From Nocardia salmonicida NBRC 13393 (GTDB lineage Bacteria > Actinomycetota > Actinomycetes > Mycobacteriales > Mycobacteriaceae), in the NCBI RefSeq assembly GCF_001613085.1, contig NZ_BDBR01000051.1:1-57376 (forward strand): 57,376 nucleotides of DNA. The letters are read 5' to 3'. Within the stretch, counting starts at the first letter, position 1, and each line of letters starts with the position of its first letter. The notes below the pieces were generated by a model. It saw only the letters and a list, made by a program, of their open reading frames with translations. It was not told the DNA's origin and searched no databases. The translations under genes and the position numbers were made by a program. Of this stretch, positions 47,910 through 57,224 are shown piece after piece.

Positions 47910-49385
47910 TTAGGCGGACAAAATGTCTGTCACGTCGGTTTCGTCCATGTCCGGGTAGACGCCGATCCCGAGCCCTGCCAGGAACATGGCGGCCTGGTCG
48001 CTGAAGCACGGTGCGAACTTGATGCTGGCGCGCACGCCTGCTCCTCGGATGAAGGCGGTTTCGTCTACGCCTGATGTGCCGATGGGGACGGTGACGGTGA
48101 CCAGGATTCCGACGCGAGTCAGGCCGTGGCCCTCGGCCAGATCCTCTCGGGTGGCGGCGATGTCGTCGTAGCGCATCTGCTGGCGGGCATCGACCAATCC
48201 GCGCTTCTTGCGCTGCACGGCGGCGAAGGCGTCGCGGTAGTCGCCGTCGCTGATCTCGATGGCGTCTTGCGGGCGGTACGGGCGGTAGATCATGGTCACG
48301 CGCTTGTAGGGGGCGCGGTAGGTGGGCGCGAGCAGCTGGGCCAACACGTTGTCCTCGATCGGCTGCACGGGGTAGTCCCATGCGCGGAACGTGAAGCTCT
48401 TGCCGGAGTCGTGCAGGTAGTAGCTGTGCTCGGGGTCGTGGTAGGTCGGGCCCGCGTCGTTCCAGGTGATGCCGGGGTCACCGTCCAGGGCCATGGCCTC
48501 GTCCAGCATGGGCCCGGCCGCCGGGTTGAATGCCGCGTGCGTGAAGGCGATGATCTCGCCGACAGTGGCGAAGGTGGCGAAAAGGCCCGCCCCGGCGGCC
48601 GCGTCGGTCAACTCTTCGAGGCGGCGCGCCACCGATTCCATGCCGGAGCGGAAATTGCCGCTGGAGTAGCGGAACGTCACGGCGATGCGCTGGGTGTAGC
48701 GGATGCGGTCGGTGGCCAGGTTCTCGGTGCGGTCGTCCATCAGCTCGACAACCAGACCGGGCGCGGATTCGTGACGGCGCTTTTCGATCTCGACGTCGTA
48801 GCGGGCCCCGGTCTCGGGCACGGTATCGGTGATCACCGCGATTCCGGCCACGTCGCCGAATTCTCCAGCACGGCGGATGAATTCGCCCCATCCGGCTACC
48901 TGCGCGTTGGTGGTCTCCTCGGGCTGGGTGTCGCGGCCGGTCGCGGAGATGTCCATGACGATGGTGACGGTCCGGTGTACCGGGTTGATCAGAGCGCCGA
49001 TGTCGTCGCCGGTCACCGGGTCGAACAACCGATCCAGGATGATCGGCGAGGCCAGGCCCGGCATCCGCGCGTGTCCGCCGGGGACGTGGGCGAACAACCC
49101 GGTGCGGTACCTGTGGGCCATGCGGCGGCGAATCGGGAGGCTGCGGGCCCAGGACAGGAAGTAGTCACCGGCGGAGGTGCCTCGGAACCTGATCATGGAC
49201 GGGCCGATGAGTAGCGCGGCGACAACGACAATGACGATGGCGCCGGTCATGGAGTTCAGCAGGTAGGCGGAGCCGATGGCCATGGCCATGGCACCGACGG
49301 CGACCATGGACATACCCGAGGACAGACCGGGCACCAGGCCGGTCGATTCCGGTTTGCGCCATCCGGCGTATTTCTGAGATCCCAT
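47910..49385 (-). CDS. SCO6880-family conjugation protein
   Basis: A 491-residue protein with two N-terminal membrane spans (about 25-45 and 47-62), a PrgI-like start, then a long soluble domain typical of SCO6880-type proteins (RTGLFAHVPGG, YCR-type strands, YRPYRPQDAIEIS). It is the N-terminal half of a split VirB4 system. It lies 87 bp upstream of the ATPase gene, with a palindrome between. Confidence 0.85.
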   Translation of the reverse strand: MGSQKYAGWRKPESTGLVPGLSSGMSMVAVGAMAMAIGSAYLLNSMTGAIVIVVVAALLIGPSMIRFRGTSAGDYFLSWARSLPIRRRMAHRYRTGLFAHVPGGHARMPGLASPIILDRLFDPVTGDDIGALINPVHRTVTIVMDISATGRDTQPEETTNAQVAGWGEFIRRAGEFGDVAGIAVITDTVPETGARYDVEIEKRRHESAPGLVVELMDDRTENLATDRIRYTQRIAVTFRYSSGNFRSGMESVARRLEELTDAAAGAGLFATFATVGEIIAFTHAAFNPAAGPMLDEAMALDGDPGITWNDAGPTYHDPEHSYYLHDSGKSFTFRAWDYPVQPIEDNVLAQLLAPTYRAPYKRVTMIYRPYRPQDAIEISDGDYRDAFAAVQRKKRGLVDARQQMRYDDIAATREDLAEGHGLTRVGILVTVTVPIGTSGVDETAFIRGAGVRASIKFAPCFSDQAAMFLAGLGIGVYPDMDETDVTDILSA

Positions 49386-49428
49386 GGTGGGTTACCTCTT
49401 TCGTGTGGTCGGGAGGTGTGAGCGGCGG

Positions 49429-51180
49429 CTAGGTGATCCGGCGGAATGCCGAGTCGCGCGGCGGACTGCTGCTGGCAGCGCTGCGGCCGGGCCGGGGGGT
49501 GTGCTCTGTGCTGGTATCGCTGCTGGCCCCGGCGCGGGTGCTGTTGCGGGCGCGGCCGCTGCTCTGCCTCGTCGGTGCGCCCGATTGGGTGCCGGGGCTG
49601 CTGGCGCTGGCACTGGTGCGGGCGGTGCTGCTGGTGGACGGTGCGTTGGCTGTGCTCGACGTGCGGCCGCCGGTGGTGCTGGCCGATCCGGTCGTGTTGC
49701 GCGTTCCGCTCGTTGCGGCGTTGGTGCTCGCGCTGTTGCGAGTGCCAGGCGTTCCGCCCTGGCCCCGGTTTCCTCCGCTGCTGGGGGCGGCAGCTGTGGT
49801 CCCACTGCCGCTGGCCGATGCCGTCGCCCGGTTGCCGTTGTTGCCGGTGTTGCTTCCGGAACTGCGCGACGGCGGGGGGCCGGTGAGGGTGTGCGCGGCG
49901 GCGCGGCCCATCGCGCCGATGAACGGAACGGCCTTCGCTGTTCCCCGGCCGGCTGCGGCCGCACCGGTCAGTGCCGCCCCTCCGGCGGCCTTCGCACCGT
50001 CCTTGCCGGTGTTCAGGGCGTTTCTTCCCGCCTGGATTCCGGCGCGGCCGTTGCGGATGGTGCCGCGCAGCATGGGGGTTCCGGCGTAGGAGACGTTCGT
50101 GCCGATCATGTTGACCAGCAGGGGCAGGATGAACGCAGGGGCGACCATGAGGGTTACGGCGGTCACGACATCCGCGCCGGATTCCAGCGACCGGATCTGC
50201 ATGAACCCGACGCCGAAGGCGATGGCGGCAATGGGCTTGAACAGCAGGGCCGCGATGGCGGCGCGGAATAGAGCCCAGAACACCGTTTTGCCGCCGCCGA
50301 CGACGCTGGCCGCGCCCGCGATCGGCAGCGCGACGGCGGCGTAGATGATCCAGAACTTCTGCATGACCAGCTGAATCAGCAATTCCAGATACGCGAGGAG
50401 TCCGAGGATGCACAGCGCCAAGCTGATGACATCTTCGGTCTTCAGCCGCTCGTCACGGCCCGATAGAGCCGAGGACAGCCCATCAACCACGCGGGTGGGG
50501 CCTTCGGGCCCGGCGGCGCTGGTGAAGATCCAGCTGGCCAGGGCGTCGCTGACTCCTGATAGCGCGAGCAGGACCGGGGCGGCCATCGCTGCTGCGACGG
50601 CCCAGCGGACCAGCCCGCCGATAGCTTCGGGGGCGGCATTGTCGCCCGACAGCATTGCGCGCTGGTAGAGCACGGTTATCAGGGCGATGAGCAGGCCGAG
50701 ACCGAGCGCGAGCGTCTGGAGATCGCCGGTCAGATCGGCCATCTTCTGTACGGCACCCTGGGTGTTGGAGACATCCACGCTGGTACCCATGAAAAGCTGG
50801 ATGACGTACTTCATGATCCAAACGAACCCCGCCAAAACCCAATCGACCATGGTCGAAAGAATGTTGCTACCTGCGTCTTTCGCGGCTTCCCCTGCCGCTG
50901 AGGACAGCACTTGGCCGGGGGTCGGAACACATCCGACGACCGGAACTGACACTCCGTTGCACTCGTCATCGCCGCTGGGCGCGGCCGTGGTCGGGGCGCT
51001 CGGCGTGGTGCTGGGCGCTGGCGTTGTGGTGCTCGGCGACGCCGGGGCGGTGGTGGTCGGCGGGGCACTCGGCTCCGTGGTCGTGGGTTGTGCCGTCGCG
51101 GTCCCAGCCAGCGCGAGCACCACGAGCAGCAGGCCCGCGAGCGTGGCTAGGAGGCGGCGGGTGATCACCATGGCGACCAT
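49429..51180 (-). CDS. TrbL/VirB6-like channel membrane protein
   Basis: A 583-residue protein. It has a signal peptide (residues 1-30), a Thr/Pro-rich spacer, and about six to seven membrane helices between 105 and 370 (for example YVIQLFMG, TLALGLGLLIALITVLY, ISLALCILGLLAYLELLIQL). A disordered Ser/Thr/Gly/Arg-rich tail of about 180 residues ends it. ATG 51180 or 51171 overlaps the upstream lipoprotein gene end. The layout matches TrbL/VirB6-type pore proteins. The low-complexity tail explains the many false open frames on the other strand. Confidence 0.82.
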   Translation of the reverse strand: MVAMVITRRLLATLAGLLLVVLALAGTATAQPTTTEPSAPPTTTAPASPSTTTPAPSTTPSAPTTAAPSGDDECNGVSVPVVGCVPTPGQVLSSAAGEAAKDAGSNILSTMVDWVLAGFVWIMKYVIQLFMGTSVDVSNTQGAVQKMADLTGDLQTLALGLGLLIALITVLYQRAMLSGDNAAPEAIGGLVRWAVAAAMAAPVLLALSGVSDALASWIFTSAAGPEGPTRVVDGLSSALSGRDERLKTEDVISLALCILGLLAYLELLIQLVMQKFWIIYAAVALPIAGAASVVGGGKTVFWALFRAAIAALLFKPIAAIAFGVGFMQIRSLESGADVVTAVTLMVAPAFILPLLVNMIGTNVSYAGTPMLRGTIRNGRAGIQAGRNALNTGKDGAKAAGGAALTGAAAAGRGTAKAVPFIGAMGRAAAHTLTGPPPSRSSGSNTGNNGNRATASASGSGTTAAAPSSGGNRGQGGTPGTRNSASTNAATSGTRNTTGSASTTGGRTSSTANAPSTSSTARTSASASSPGTQSGAPTRQSSGRARNSTRAGASSDTSTEHTPRPGRSAASSSPPRDSAFRRIT

Positions 51181-51968
51181 CCGACTGGTTGGGTGGTGTA
51201 CTGCCCTGCCCGCGGTGTCCGGCCGCCGATGGCCAGGACATCGTTCGCGGTCTGCTCGGTCAGGTACCAATCGCCGTCCTGCCAGATCACCGAGTAGTCG
51301 AAGGTGCCGCCCTGCGATTCGCCTTGGCGGGGCGGGAACCAGAGCTGGACGCGGGTCACGGTGTCGGAGACCGGTTCGGCCTTCCACAATGCCGGCCGGG
51401 TGATGATCTTTTGTTGGGCCAGGCAGCTGGGGTTGTCGATGTTCTTTCCGCGTTCGTAGGCGGGCAGCTGCGGGGCGAGCCGGGCCCGGTCGGCGGGCGC
51501 GATGACCATTGGCACGGCGTCGTTGCCGCCCACGGTCGCGCCCCAGGTGGCCATCTGGAGCGCCGCGAGCGCTGCACCGAGGGATGTGCGCGAGTAGCCG
51601 CCGTAGATGCCGTCCGCGCGGGTCTTGCTCGGCCCGTCGGTTGTGCTGAACGGCAGTGCTGCGCAGCGAACGCGCTGCCACAGCACGGGTCCGTCCAGGG
51701 CGGACTTGTCCTGCGGCAGAACGGTCCCACGAACGTCCTTGGCCTGTTCGATCGTCTTCGGCGTCACGTTCGTGCTAGCGACCAGCGGGTTCCCGAAGTT
51801 GTCGGTGTACCACTGGGTTTGCTTGAGCGGCTTTGCGGCAGCGGGGGGCTGGCCGGGCAGCGTCGGTCCGGTGCTGTCATCGCTGTTGCGGCTGCACGCG
51901 GCGGCGGTGGTGATGGCGACTGCGACGGCCAGGGCTGCGGCGCACACGGCGAGGGTCTTGCGCTTCAT
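51165..51968 (-). CDS. Transfer-region lipoprotein with beta-rich domain
   Basis: A 267-residue protein with a lipobox-like AAAC (Cys25). A signal anchor is followed by a soluble domain (60-267) with strands typical of channel-associated proteins in actinobacterial conjugation loci. Gene 52049 encodes a related layout. It overlaps the TrbL-like gene. A copy of the 32-bp repeat lies upstream. Confidence 0.75.
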   Translation of the reverse strand: MKRKTLAVCAAALAVAVAITTAAACSRNSDDSTGPTLPGQPPAAAKPLKQTQWYTDNFGNPLVASTNVTPKTIEQAKDVRGTVLPQDKSALDGPVLWQRVRCAALPFSTTDGPSKTRADGIYGGYSRTSLGAALAALQMATWGATVGGNDAVPMVIAPADRARLAPQLPAYERGKNIDNPSCLAQQKIITRPALWKAEPVSDTVTRVQLWFPPRQGESQGGTFDYSVIWQDGDWYLTEQTANDVLAIGGRTPRAGQYTTQPVGWSPW

Positions 51969-52002
51969 ATCGGCGCTCCTTCGGTGAGTGGTTGAGTGGG
52001 TA

Positions 52003-52034
52003 GGGCTGCCGCGCCAACTTCGTTGGCTTGCCTC
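52003..52034. repeat. 32-bp dispersed hairpin repeat, copy 5
   Basis: Identical to copy 1; 14 bp beyond the stop of the leftward lipoprotein gene at 52049. Confidence 0.85.
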
Positions 52035-52048
52035 ATCATTTGATCTGG

Positions 52049-52645
52049 TTACGTCTGGGGGAGCGCTTCGAGGTCGCCGGGGAGTTCGTCGTATGCCTTG
52101 AGCACGGTCACGTTGTCCTTGGGGTCGGGTAGCTGGATCAGCCAGTTCTCACCGAGCCAGACGAGTTGGCGGGTCAGGCCGTTGATGGACTTGTCCGGCT
52201 GCTCGAAGAGGATTTCGACGGTGGCCGAGCTGTCCTTGTAGTCCAGGAACCGAAATCCCCTGATGCGTGGGAGCCGGGAGGGGTCGGGTTGGCCGGTGAC
52301 GGAGACGTTCGCGCGGGCTGCGAGGTAGGCGGTCAGGCCGTTGCCGACGGCGAAATAGTCACGGGCGATGGCGCCGAACGCATCGTCCGGGGCGGTGTCG
52401 AGCAGGGTTTGCGAGTCCGCGGCGGCCATGACCGCGCCGTCCATGGTGCGGGGGAACTGGATTCGGTCGCCTCGGCCGGGGGAGGCGGGCGGCTTCACCG
52501 TGCCGTCGGTGACCCAATCCGCGCCGCGATAGCTGGTGATGGTCAGGGGTTTTCCGGCTTCGTCAGTGTCGCTGCCGCATCCGGCCACGGACAGGGCCGC
52601 GACACCGGCGAGGAGTAGTGAGGCGATTCGGGTACGCATACGCAT
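52049..52645 (-). CDS. Transfer-region lipoprotein, 198 residues
   Basis: Lipobox VAGC with Cys23 after a hydrophobic core (LLLAGVAALS). The C-terminal part (residues 110-190) is beta-rich and ends NWLIQLPDPKDN, like NTF2-fold channel components. ATG 52645 is used; a second ATG two codons on is possible. It belongs to the continuous leftward transfer operon. Confidence 0.72.
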   Translation of the reverse strand: MRMRTRIASLLLAGVAALSVAGCGSDTDEAGKPLTITSYRGADWVTDGTVKPPASPGRGDRIQFPRTMDGAVMAAADSQTLLDTAPDDAFGAIARDYFAVGNGLTAYLAARANVSVTGQPDPSRLPRIRGFRFLDYKDSSATVEILFEQPDKSINGLTRQLVWLGENWLIQLPDPKDNVTVLKAYDELPGDLEALPQT

Positions 52646-52658
52646 TGGGGAGTCCTTG

Positions 52659-52910
52659 TCAGTGAAGCCAGGTGGCGATATCGAACGTGCGGGCTGCGAT
52701 AGACGCGCAGATGAGGATGATCAGCACTTCGCGCCAGTAGTCGGCGATGTTCTCGCCGCCCCGGTAGTAGCGGAGCGTCCCGGCGATTCCGGCGGCGATG
52801 ATCCCGCCGAGCGCGAAGTATCCGGCCAGGCCGATGAGCTGCCCGCCGAGCTTGAGTAGTGGGTCAAGCACTTCGGCGGGCAGCTGCTCGGCAAGTACTT
52901 CGGTGGTCAC
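52659..52910 (-). CDS. Small two-span membrane protein of the transfer operon
   Basis: An 83-residue protein starting at GTG 52910, whose GTGA overlaps the upstream stop. Two hydrophobic helices are present (LIGLAGYFALGGIIAAGIAG and VLIILICASIAARTF). Size and position suit a TrbC/VirB3-like or pilin-like small component. No diagnostic motif. Confidence 0.68.
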   Translation of the reverse strand: MTTEVLAEQLPAEVLDPLLKLGGQLIGLAGYFALGGIIAAGIAGTLRYYRGGENIADYWREVLIILICASIAARTFDIATWLH

Positions 52911-53188
52911 GCGCCCATCGCCCAGTTGACGGCGGCGGCTCCGGTCGCGCCGAACCCGAGGAACAGCGTCACACCGCCGATCATGGAAAGAGCGGTGGAC
53001 TGCTGCATGGTCCACTTCTGGTAGGCGTAGACGGCTCCTGAGATGAGGAACGACGCCAACCCGATCCATCCAGCGAACGCCCACAGCAGACCGAGGAACT
53101 TCCCTGCGGGTTCCTCGAATGGCCCGCCGTCTGGGGTGGGCTGGTTCACGGTCAGGACCGCGATATCGGCGAGGGTGCTAAGGCTCAT
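52907..53188 (-). CDS. Small membrane protein of the transfer operon (VirB2/VirB3-like candidate)
   Basis: A 93-residue protein from ATG 53188 (AAGGAG upstream). Two membrane helices (FLGLLWAFAGWIGLASFLIS and LSMIGGVTLFLGFGATGAAA) follow a polar N-terminus. It overlaps both neighbours by 4 bp. A structural channel subunit is likely; homology is not recognised. Confidence 0.68.
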   Translation of the reverse strand: MSLSTLADIAVLTVNQPTPDGGPFEEPAGKFLGLLWAFAGWIGLASFLISGAVYAYQKWTMQQSTALSMIGGVTLFLGFGATGAAAVNWAMGA

Positions 53189-53901
53189 CTGCTGTTCTCC
53201 TTCTGGGCAATGTGGTGGAAGACGTGGCGGTAGATGTGCTCGAGAACCGGCGGTACCGTGGGCTTTTCGGCGGTCTGCGGAGTCCATAACCGGTCTTGTT
53301 CGATGACGTACGGCATCCGCATTCGCGGATCGTGGGCGAGAGTGTGAATCGGGATTCCGGCCCGCTCGGCGGCCGCGATGAGTTCGCGGAGCGCGAGCGT
53401 GGGGCGGGGCTGGTCTTCGAGCAGTGCGATTGCCGCGACCTGCGCGCCCCCGCCGACGGTGCGCGAGAGCGCGCCCGCCAGCTGGCGGGCGGCGCGCACA
53501 CCATCAGGGCTTTTCGGGGCCGTGAGGACCAGGTACGGGCTGTGGCCGGCGGGCGGCCGCCAGCGCATATCCCGCTCCACTTCTTCGGCGCATCCGCACC
53601 ATGCCGCCAGCGTCGAAGCTCCGGATTCCGGCAGGGCGGACATGATGTGGAACAGCGGCGTAGGGCCGTCGTCGTCGGTGGCGGCGGCGGCCGCCTCGGC
53701 GGCCGCCTCGTCGTCGGTGACCTTGATCAGGCTCGGTCCGGGCGCGGCCGCTCTGTCCGTCTTGGCGGGCTCGGCGTCGGCGTGCTCCTGGCCCTCGTGC
53801 TCGGCGGGGCCGCGTTCGTCCTGGCCCTCTTCCTCGGGGATCGGGTCGGGTTCGATGACCGGCCGAACAATGGGTTCCGCGCGGCGGATGATGCTGGTCA
53901 T
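53185..53901 (-). CDS. Degenerate MinD/ParA-like protein of the transfer operon (DUF6668-like)
   Basis: A 238-residue protein. The acidic N-terminal 80 residues are disordered. A P-loop-like SGASTLAAWCG replaces the canonical Walker A, then alternating strands and helices (YLVLTAPKSPDGVRAARQLA, VAAIALLEDQPRPTLALREL) follow a SIMIBI NTPase layout without the catalytic Lys. It may position the channel rather than hydrolyse ATP. It is coupled by ATGA to both neighbours. Confidence 0.6.
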   Translation of the reverse strand: MTSIIRRAEPIVRPVIEPDPIPEEEGQDERGPAEHEGQEHADAEPAKTDRAAAPGPSLIKVTDDEAAAEAAAAATDDDGPTPLFHIMSALPESGASTLAAWCGCAEEVERDMRWRPPAGHSPYLVLTAPKSPDGVRAARQLAGALSRTVGGGAQVAAIALLEDQPRPTLALRELIAAAERAGIPIHTLAHDPRMRMPYVIEQDRLWTPQTAEKPTVPPVLEHIYRHVFHHIAQKENSR

Positions 53902-55817
53902 TGCTTGCCAACCTCCTTGACCTGGGCGGGCGCGGCGAGAAGCACGGGGGAACCGAGGTGGAGCAAGGCTCCGGCAGGGGTCGCGGGGTCGGTGGCGACG
54001 ACGCGGGCGGCGATGGTGTCGGCTCCGTCGGGCAGCCACACCAGGGACGTGGTTTCGGTCGGGGCCGGGGGCTTGGTCTGGTCGTTGGTGGTCAGCCGTA
54101 CGTCGCCGGGGGTGTCAGCCTTGGGATCGGCCTTCAGCTCCGGTGCTCCGGCCGGATTCACGATGTTGCCGTTGTCGTCGCGGTCGTAGCGGGCGTTCAC
54201 GACGGGCGCAGGCTTGGCGCTGGACGTGGTGGTGGCCTTCGCGGTGCTGGCGGGCGGGTTCTTCTTCGCGGTCTCCTTGTCGGCGGCGTTCTTCAGATCC
54301 CGCGCGGCGGCGATGATCCAATCCGCGGTGATGTCGAGCGGTGTGGAACCGTCGGTGCCGATGCGGGCGGTGCGATAGCCGCCGTGGGTGGCCTGCTGAT
54401 TCCACAGCCGCGAGTCCAAAAGCACCTGCGGTAGATCCGCATTCGCCTTCACCTCGTTGATGAGCAGGTCAAAGATGCTGCTCACCTTCTTCTCGGCCGA
54501 TTGCGGCGGAATGATGTTCAGCGCGGCCGTGGCCGTGTTGCCCACCACCGAGATCAGCGGCGCGACCAGACTCGGTGAGGCGGACGCGGCTCCGGCCAGC
54601 GCGCCCTCAGCGGCGGCCGCAAGCGCTACTTCCGGGCCCAACAGGGCGGTTTTCGCGGCGTTTCCGGCGGCGCCGGTCGCGGCACTGCTCGCGACCGACA
54701 CCCCGGCGTTGATGAGGCTGGTCAACGTCGATGTATTGAGTACGGAGCCGACGAACGTCGTCACCGAGGAGGCGACCATTTGCCCGGCCTTCAGCAGGCC
54801 GACCAGCGGATTGGTTTGGGTGTCGGCGTTGCGGGGATCGGCGGCGTCTTCGAGCCTCTTGGAGATCGAGGCGTTGCCGTCGAAATACATGTCGGCCAGG
54901 TTCTTGCCTTTGACGTCCTTGTCGGTGAACGTCGCCAGGCCGGTGCCCAGGGTGTTGGCGGTCGCGGCCGCCACCGACGTGACCACGCCGAACGGGTCGC
55001 GCGTGAAGTCCAGCGAGCTTTGCCCCGCGATCTGAAGCGCGACCTTCGCCAGGCTGATGCTCTTGGGCGCTGAGCAGGCCAGATCCCCGTCCAAGCAGAA
55101 CTGCGCCACCCGGCCGTCCAAGGTGCCGAAGCTGGCGGCGATGTCGCGGGACGGGCCGATTCCCTGGCCCTTCGGCGAGTTGTACATGTCGGGGAACTTC
55201 GTCGCCGACGGGCGGGCCTTCTTATCGGTGCCGGGCCATGGGTCCGGGCCGACCTGTCCGGGGCGGCCGGGGAACAGCGTCGCGCCGGGGCCGCGTGTGG
55301 GATCGCCGAACGTGGCGACCAGGGCGATATCACCGGCGGTGATCGTTCCCGCTTTCCCGGCCCCGATCTGCTGGGCGAGCATCGACACGGCGTGTCCGCC
55401 CTGGGAATAGCCGAGCATCACCAGTTTCGTTGTGGAGCACTGGTACAGCACCCGCGAGGCCACCTGTGTGAGCCGGTTGAGTCCGTCGGTGACGGATGTC
55501 TTGTAGGCGGTCGAGAGACCCTGATACCCGAAATCGGCGGGGTAGTTGATGTAGGTTCGCTCGACGCGCAGGCCCTCGGCCTGGGCGGCGTTGACCACCG
55601 GCAGGACGGCGGCCGACAGCTCTCCTCGGTCTTCGCTGCTCGGGGCGTCCACGTTCGTTTCCGTGGTGCCAGCAACAGCGAGAATATGGATATCCGGGCA
55701 GTTGCCCGCGGGGGTGTCCTCGGCGGCCGCCGACGGGGCGACGGCCACGACGGCGACAGCGAAGACGGCGGCGCAGATGCCGGTCAGGGCGGTGGGACGC
55801 ACCGCGACCGCTCTCAT
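53898..55817 (-). CDS. Large secreted cutinase-family protein of the transfer operon
   Basis: A 639-residue protein. The signal peptide ends near residue 32 (SAAAED). The cutinase-like alpha/beta-hydrolase domain spans about 38-260, with the nucleophile motif GYSQG (Ser138) and paired Cys. The remaining about 380 residues form a long Ala-rich helical region and a charged tail absent from ordinary cutinases. Cutinase-like enzymes of mycolate bacteria attack lipids, so a role in opening the mycomembrane for mating is plausible. ATG 55817 overlaps the upstream stop. Confidence 0.8.
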   Translation of the reverse strand: MRAVAVRPTALTGICAAVFAVAVVAVAPSAAAEDTPAGNCPDIHILAVAGTTETNVDAPSSEDRGELSAAVLPVVNAAQAEGLRVERTYINYPADFGYQGLSTAYKTSVTDGLNRLTQVASRVLYQCSTTKLVMLGYSQGGHAVSMLAQQIGAGKAGTITAGDIALVATFGDPTRGPGATLFPGRPGQVGPDPWPGTDKKARPSATKFPDMYNSPKGQGIGPSRDIAASFGTLDGRVAQFCLDGDLACSAPKSISLAKVALQIAGQSSLDFTRDPFGVVTSVAAATANTLGTGLATFTDKDVKGKNLADMYFDGNASISKRLEDAADPRNADTQTNPLVGLLKAGQMVASSVTTFVGSVLNTSTLTSLINAGVSVASSAATGAAGNAAKTALLGPEVALAAAAEGALAGAASASPSLVAPLISVVGNTATAALNIIPPQSAEKKVSSIFDLLINEVKANADLPQVLLDSRLWNQQATHGGYRTARIGTDGSTPLDITADWIIAAARDLKNAADKETAKKNPPASTAKATTTSSAKPAPVVNARYDRDDNGNIVNPAGAPELKADPKADTPGDVRLTTNDQTKPPAPTETTSLVWLPDGADTIAARVVATDPATPAGALLHLGSPVLLAAPAQVKEVGKQ

Positions 55818-56488
55818 TCCTGCTCCCCGGCGGCATCGCTGCCGCTCTCGACCAGGGCGGCGAGGTCGGCGTCTTTCCAGTCCTGGAATCCGGGGTTTTC
55901 GCACCAGGCCACGGCGGCGGGCGGGTTGGCCGGATCGTCGTTGATCTCGATGTCCAACAGCAACCGCCACGCGGTTGCCTCCCGGATGAGGGAGGCGGTA
56001 TCGACATGCGGGTTGGTCAGGCTGAGTTGCAGCCGGGCGCTTTCAGCCTTGGCCAGTTGGCGCGCTTTCGAGGCCAGGAAGATAGCTTTCGCGGCGGCGC
56101 TCTGGTCGGCGCTGGCCTGGTTTCCCTTGCGGTAGTGGCGGTCTCGCTCGTGGAACGTGCCGTACCGCAACACGGTGCCCTCGGCGTCGCACACCGCGTA
56201 GGAGTTCACCGCGTCGGCACCGGCGGCCGATAGTCGGATGACCGGCACGCCTTCGGCGGCGTCGGCGTTCAGCTCGGAGAGCCGCTGGCGGGTGACCTCT
56301 TCGCGGATCGCGTCGTAGTCCACGCCGATCTTGCGGAGTTCGTGTTTGACGGCGGCGAACTGGGTTCCGGTGAGTCCGCGTTCCTTCGCCCATCCGTACA
56401 GCTGGCCGTGCGTGGTCATCGCCTTCAGCTGCTCGGCGTCGGCGGTGACGGCCTCGGTGATGTTTTCCCATGTGGCGCTGGTGGTCAT
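55814..56488 (-). CDS. Hypothetical transfer-operon protein, 224 residues
   Basis: A soluble, helical, charged protein with no signal or membrane span. The N-terminal part (TTSATWENITEAVTADAEQL) is helical, and the middle contains an Ala-rich helix (SAAAKAIFLASKARQLAKAE). It is coupled to the cutinase-family gene (ATGA). It may be a cytoplasmic transfer factor; family unknown. Confidence 0.65.
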   Translation of the reverse strand: MTTSATWENITEAVTADAEQLKAMTTHGQLYGWAKERGLTGTQFAAVKHELRKIGVDYDAIREEVTRQRLSELNADAAEGVPVIRLSAAGADAVNSYAVCDAEGTVLRYGTFHERDRHYRKGNQASADQSAAAKAIFLASKARQLAKAESARLQLSLTNPHVDTASLIREATAWRLLLDIEINDDPANPPAAVAWCENPGFQDWKDADLAALVESGSDAAGEQE

Positions 56489-56503
56489 GGTGGTGGCCTT
56501 CCT

Positions 56504-57208
56504 CTAGGCGGGTTTGTCTTCGATGCGAATGAGGCGGAAACCGCCGTCGCCGGGGGCCACGGTGATGACCATGAGCCAGGACACCGGGGCGGCTGTCGGG
56601 TTGGGCTGGTAGCGGACTGAGGTTTCGTAGCGGTTCTCACCGGCCGGGGTGACCGATACACACCACTGCGCATCGGCCGGAACGGATGCGATGCCGTCGG
56701 CCACCTGTGCCGGGCCAGGGACGCCGGGCCCGTGGTCGGTCAGCTCCATGACGGCGGCCGGATCTCGGCGGCCGAAGTACCGGTATTCGTACTCGGCAAT
56801 CGCGCCTTCACCGGTGCTCCGGTCGCCGCCGGTGTTGCTGACCAAGGCCCCGCCGACGCGGCCCGGAGTGCAGAAGGCCGGCGGGGCGTTCGTGGTGGAT
56901 GTGCTCGTGTTCGGGCCGGTCAGGGGCGCAGTGGTCACGATCTTGTAGGGGTGGGCGCTGTCTGTGCCGCTGGGGCGGTTCGACAGGCCCACCGCTACGC
57001 CTACGGCGGTGACCACGACGATTGCGGCCACACCACCGACCAGAAACCGGCGGCCGGGGCTCTGGCGGGCACCCTTCGCTGCCGGGGTTACCGCACTGGT
57101 GGTTGATGCGGGCCGTCGCAGTTTGCGGCGACGTGTGTCGGTGCTGGTAGGTGCGGGGACGGCGGCGTTTTCGAGCCACTGCCGCCACCGTTCGGATTCC
57201 TGGACCAC
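56504..57208 (-). CDS. Membrane-anchored channel protein of the transfer operon (TcpC-like candidate)
   Basis: A 234-residue protein with a cytoplasmic basic N-terminus, one membrane span (about 54-75, FLVGGVAAIVVVTAVGVAVG), a Thr-rich linker and an external beta-rich domain (115-234) like NTF2-fold TcpC/VirB8 modules. It is separated from the next gene by 15 bp. Confidence 0.7.
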   Translation of the reverse strand: MVQESERWRQWLENAAVPAPTSTDTRRRKLRRPASTTSAVTPAAKGARQSPGRRFLVGGVAAIVVVTAVGVAVGLSNRPSGTDSAHPYKIVTTAPLTGPNTSTSTTNAPPAFCTPGRVGGALVSNTGGDRSTGEGAIAEYEYRYFGRRDPAAVMELTDHGPGVPGPAQVADGIASVPADAQWCVSVTPAGENRYETSVRYQPNPTAAPVSWLMVITVAPGDGGFRLIRIEDKPA

Positions 57209-57224
57209 TGCGGCCCTCCTCTTG

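Noticed and set aside
49384..50271. Plus-strand frames opposite the TrbL-like tail
   Set aside because: They come from the low-complexity Ser/Thr/Gly tail of the minus-strand protein.
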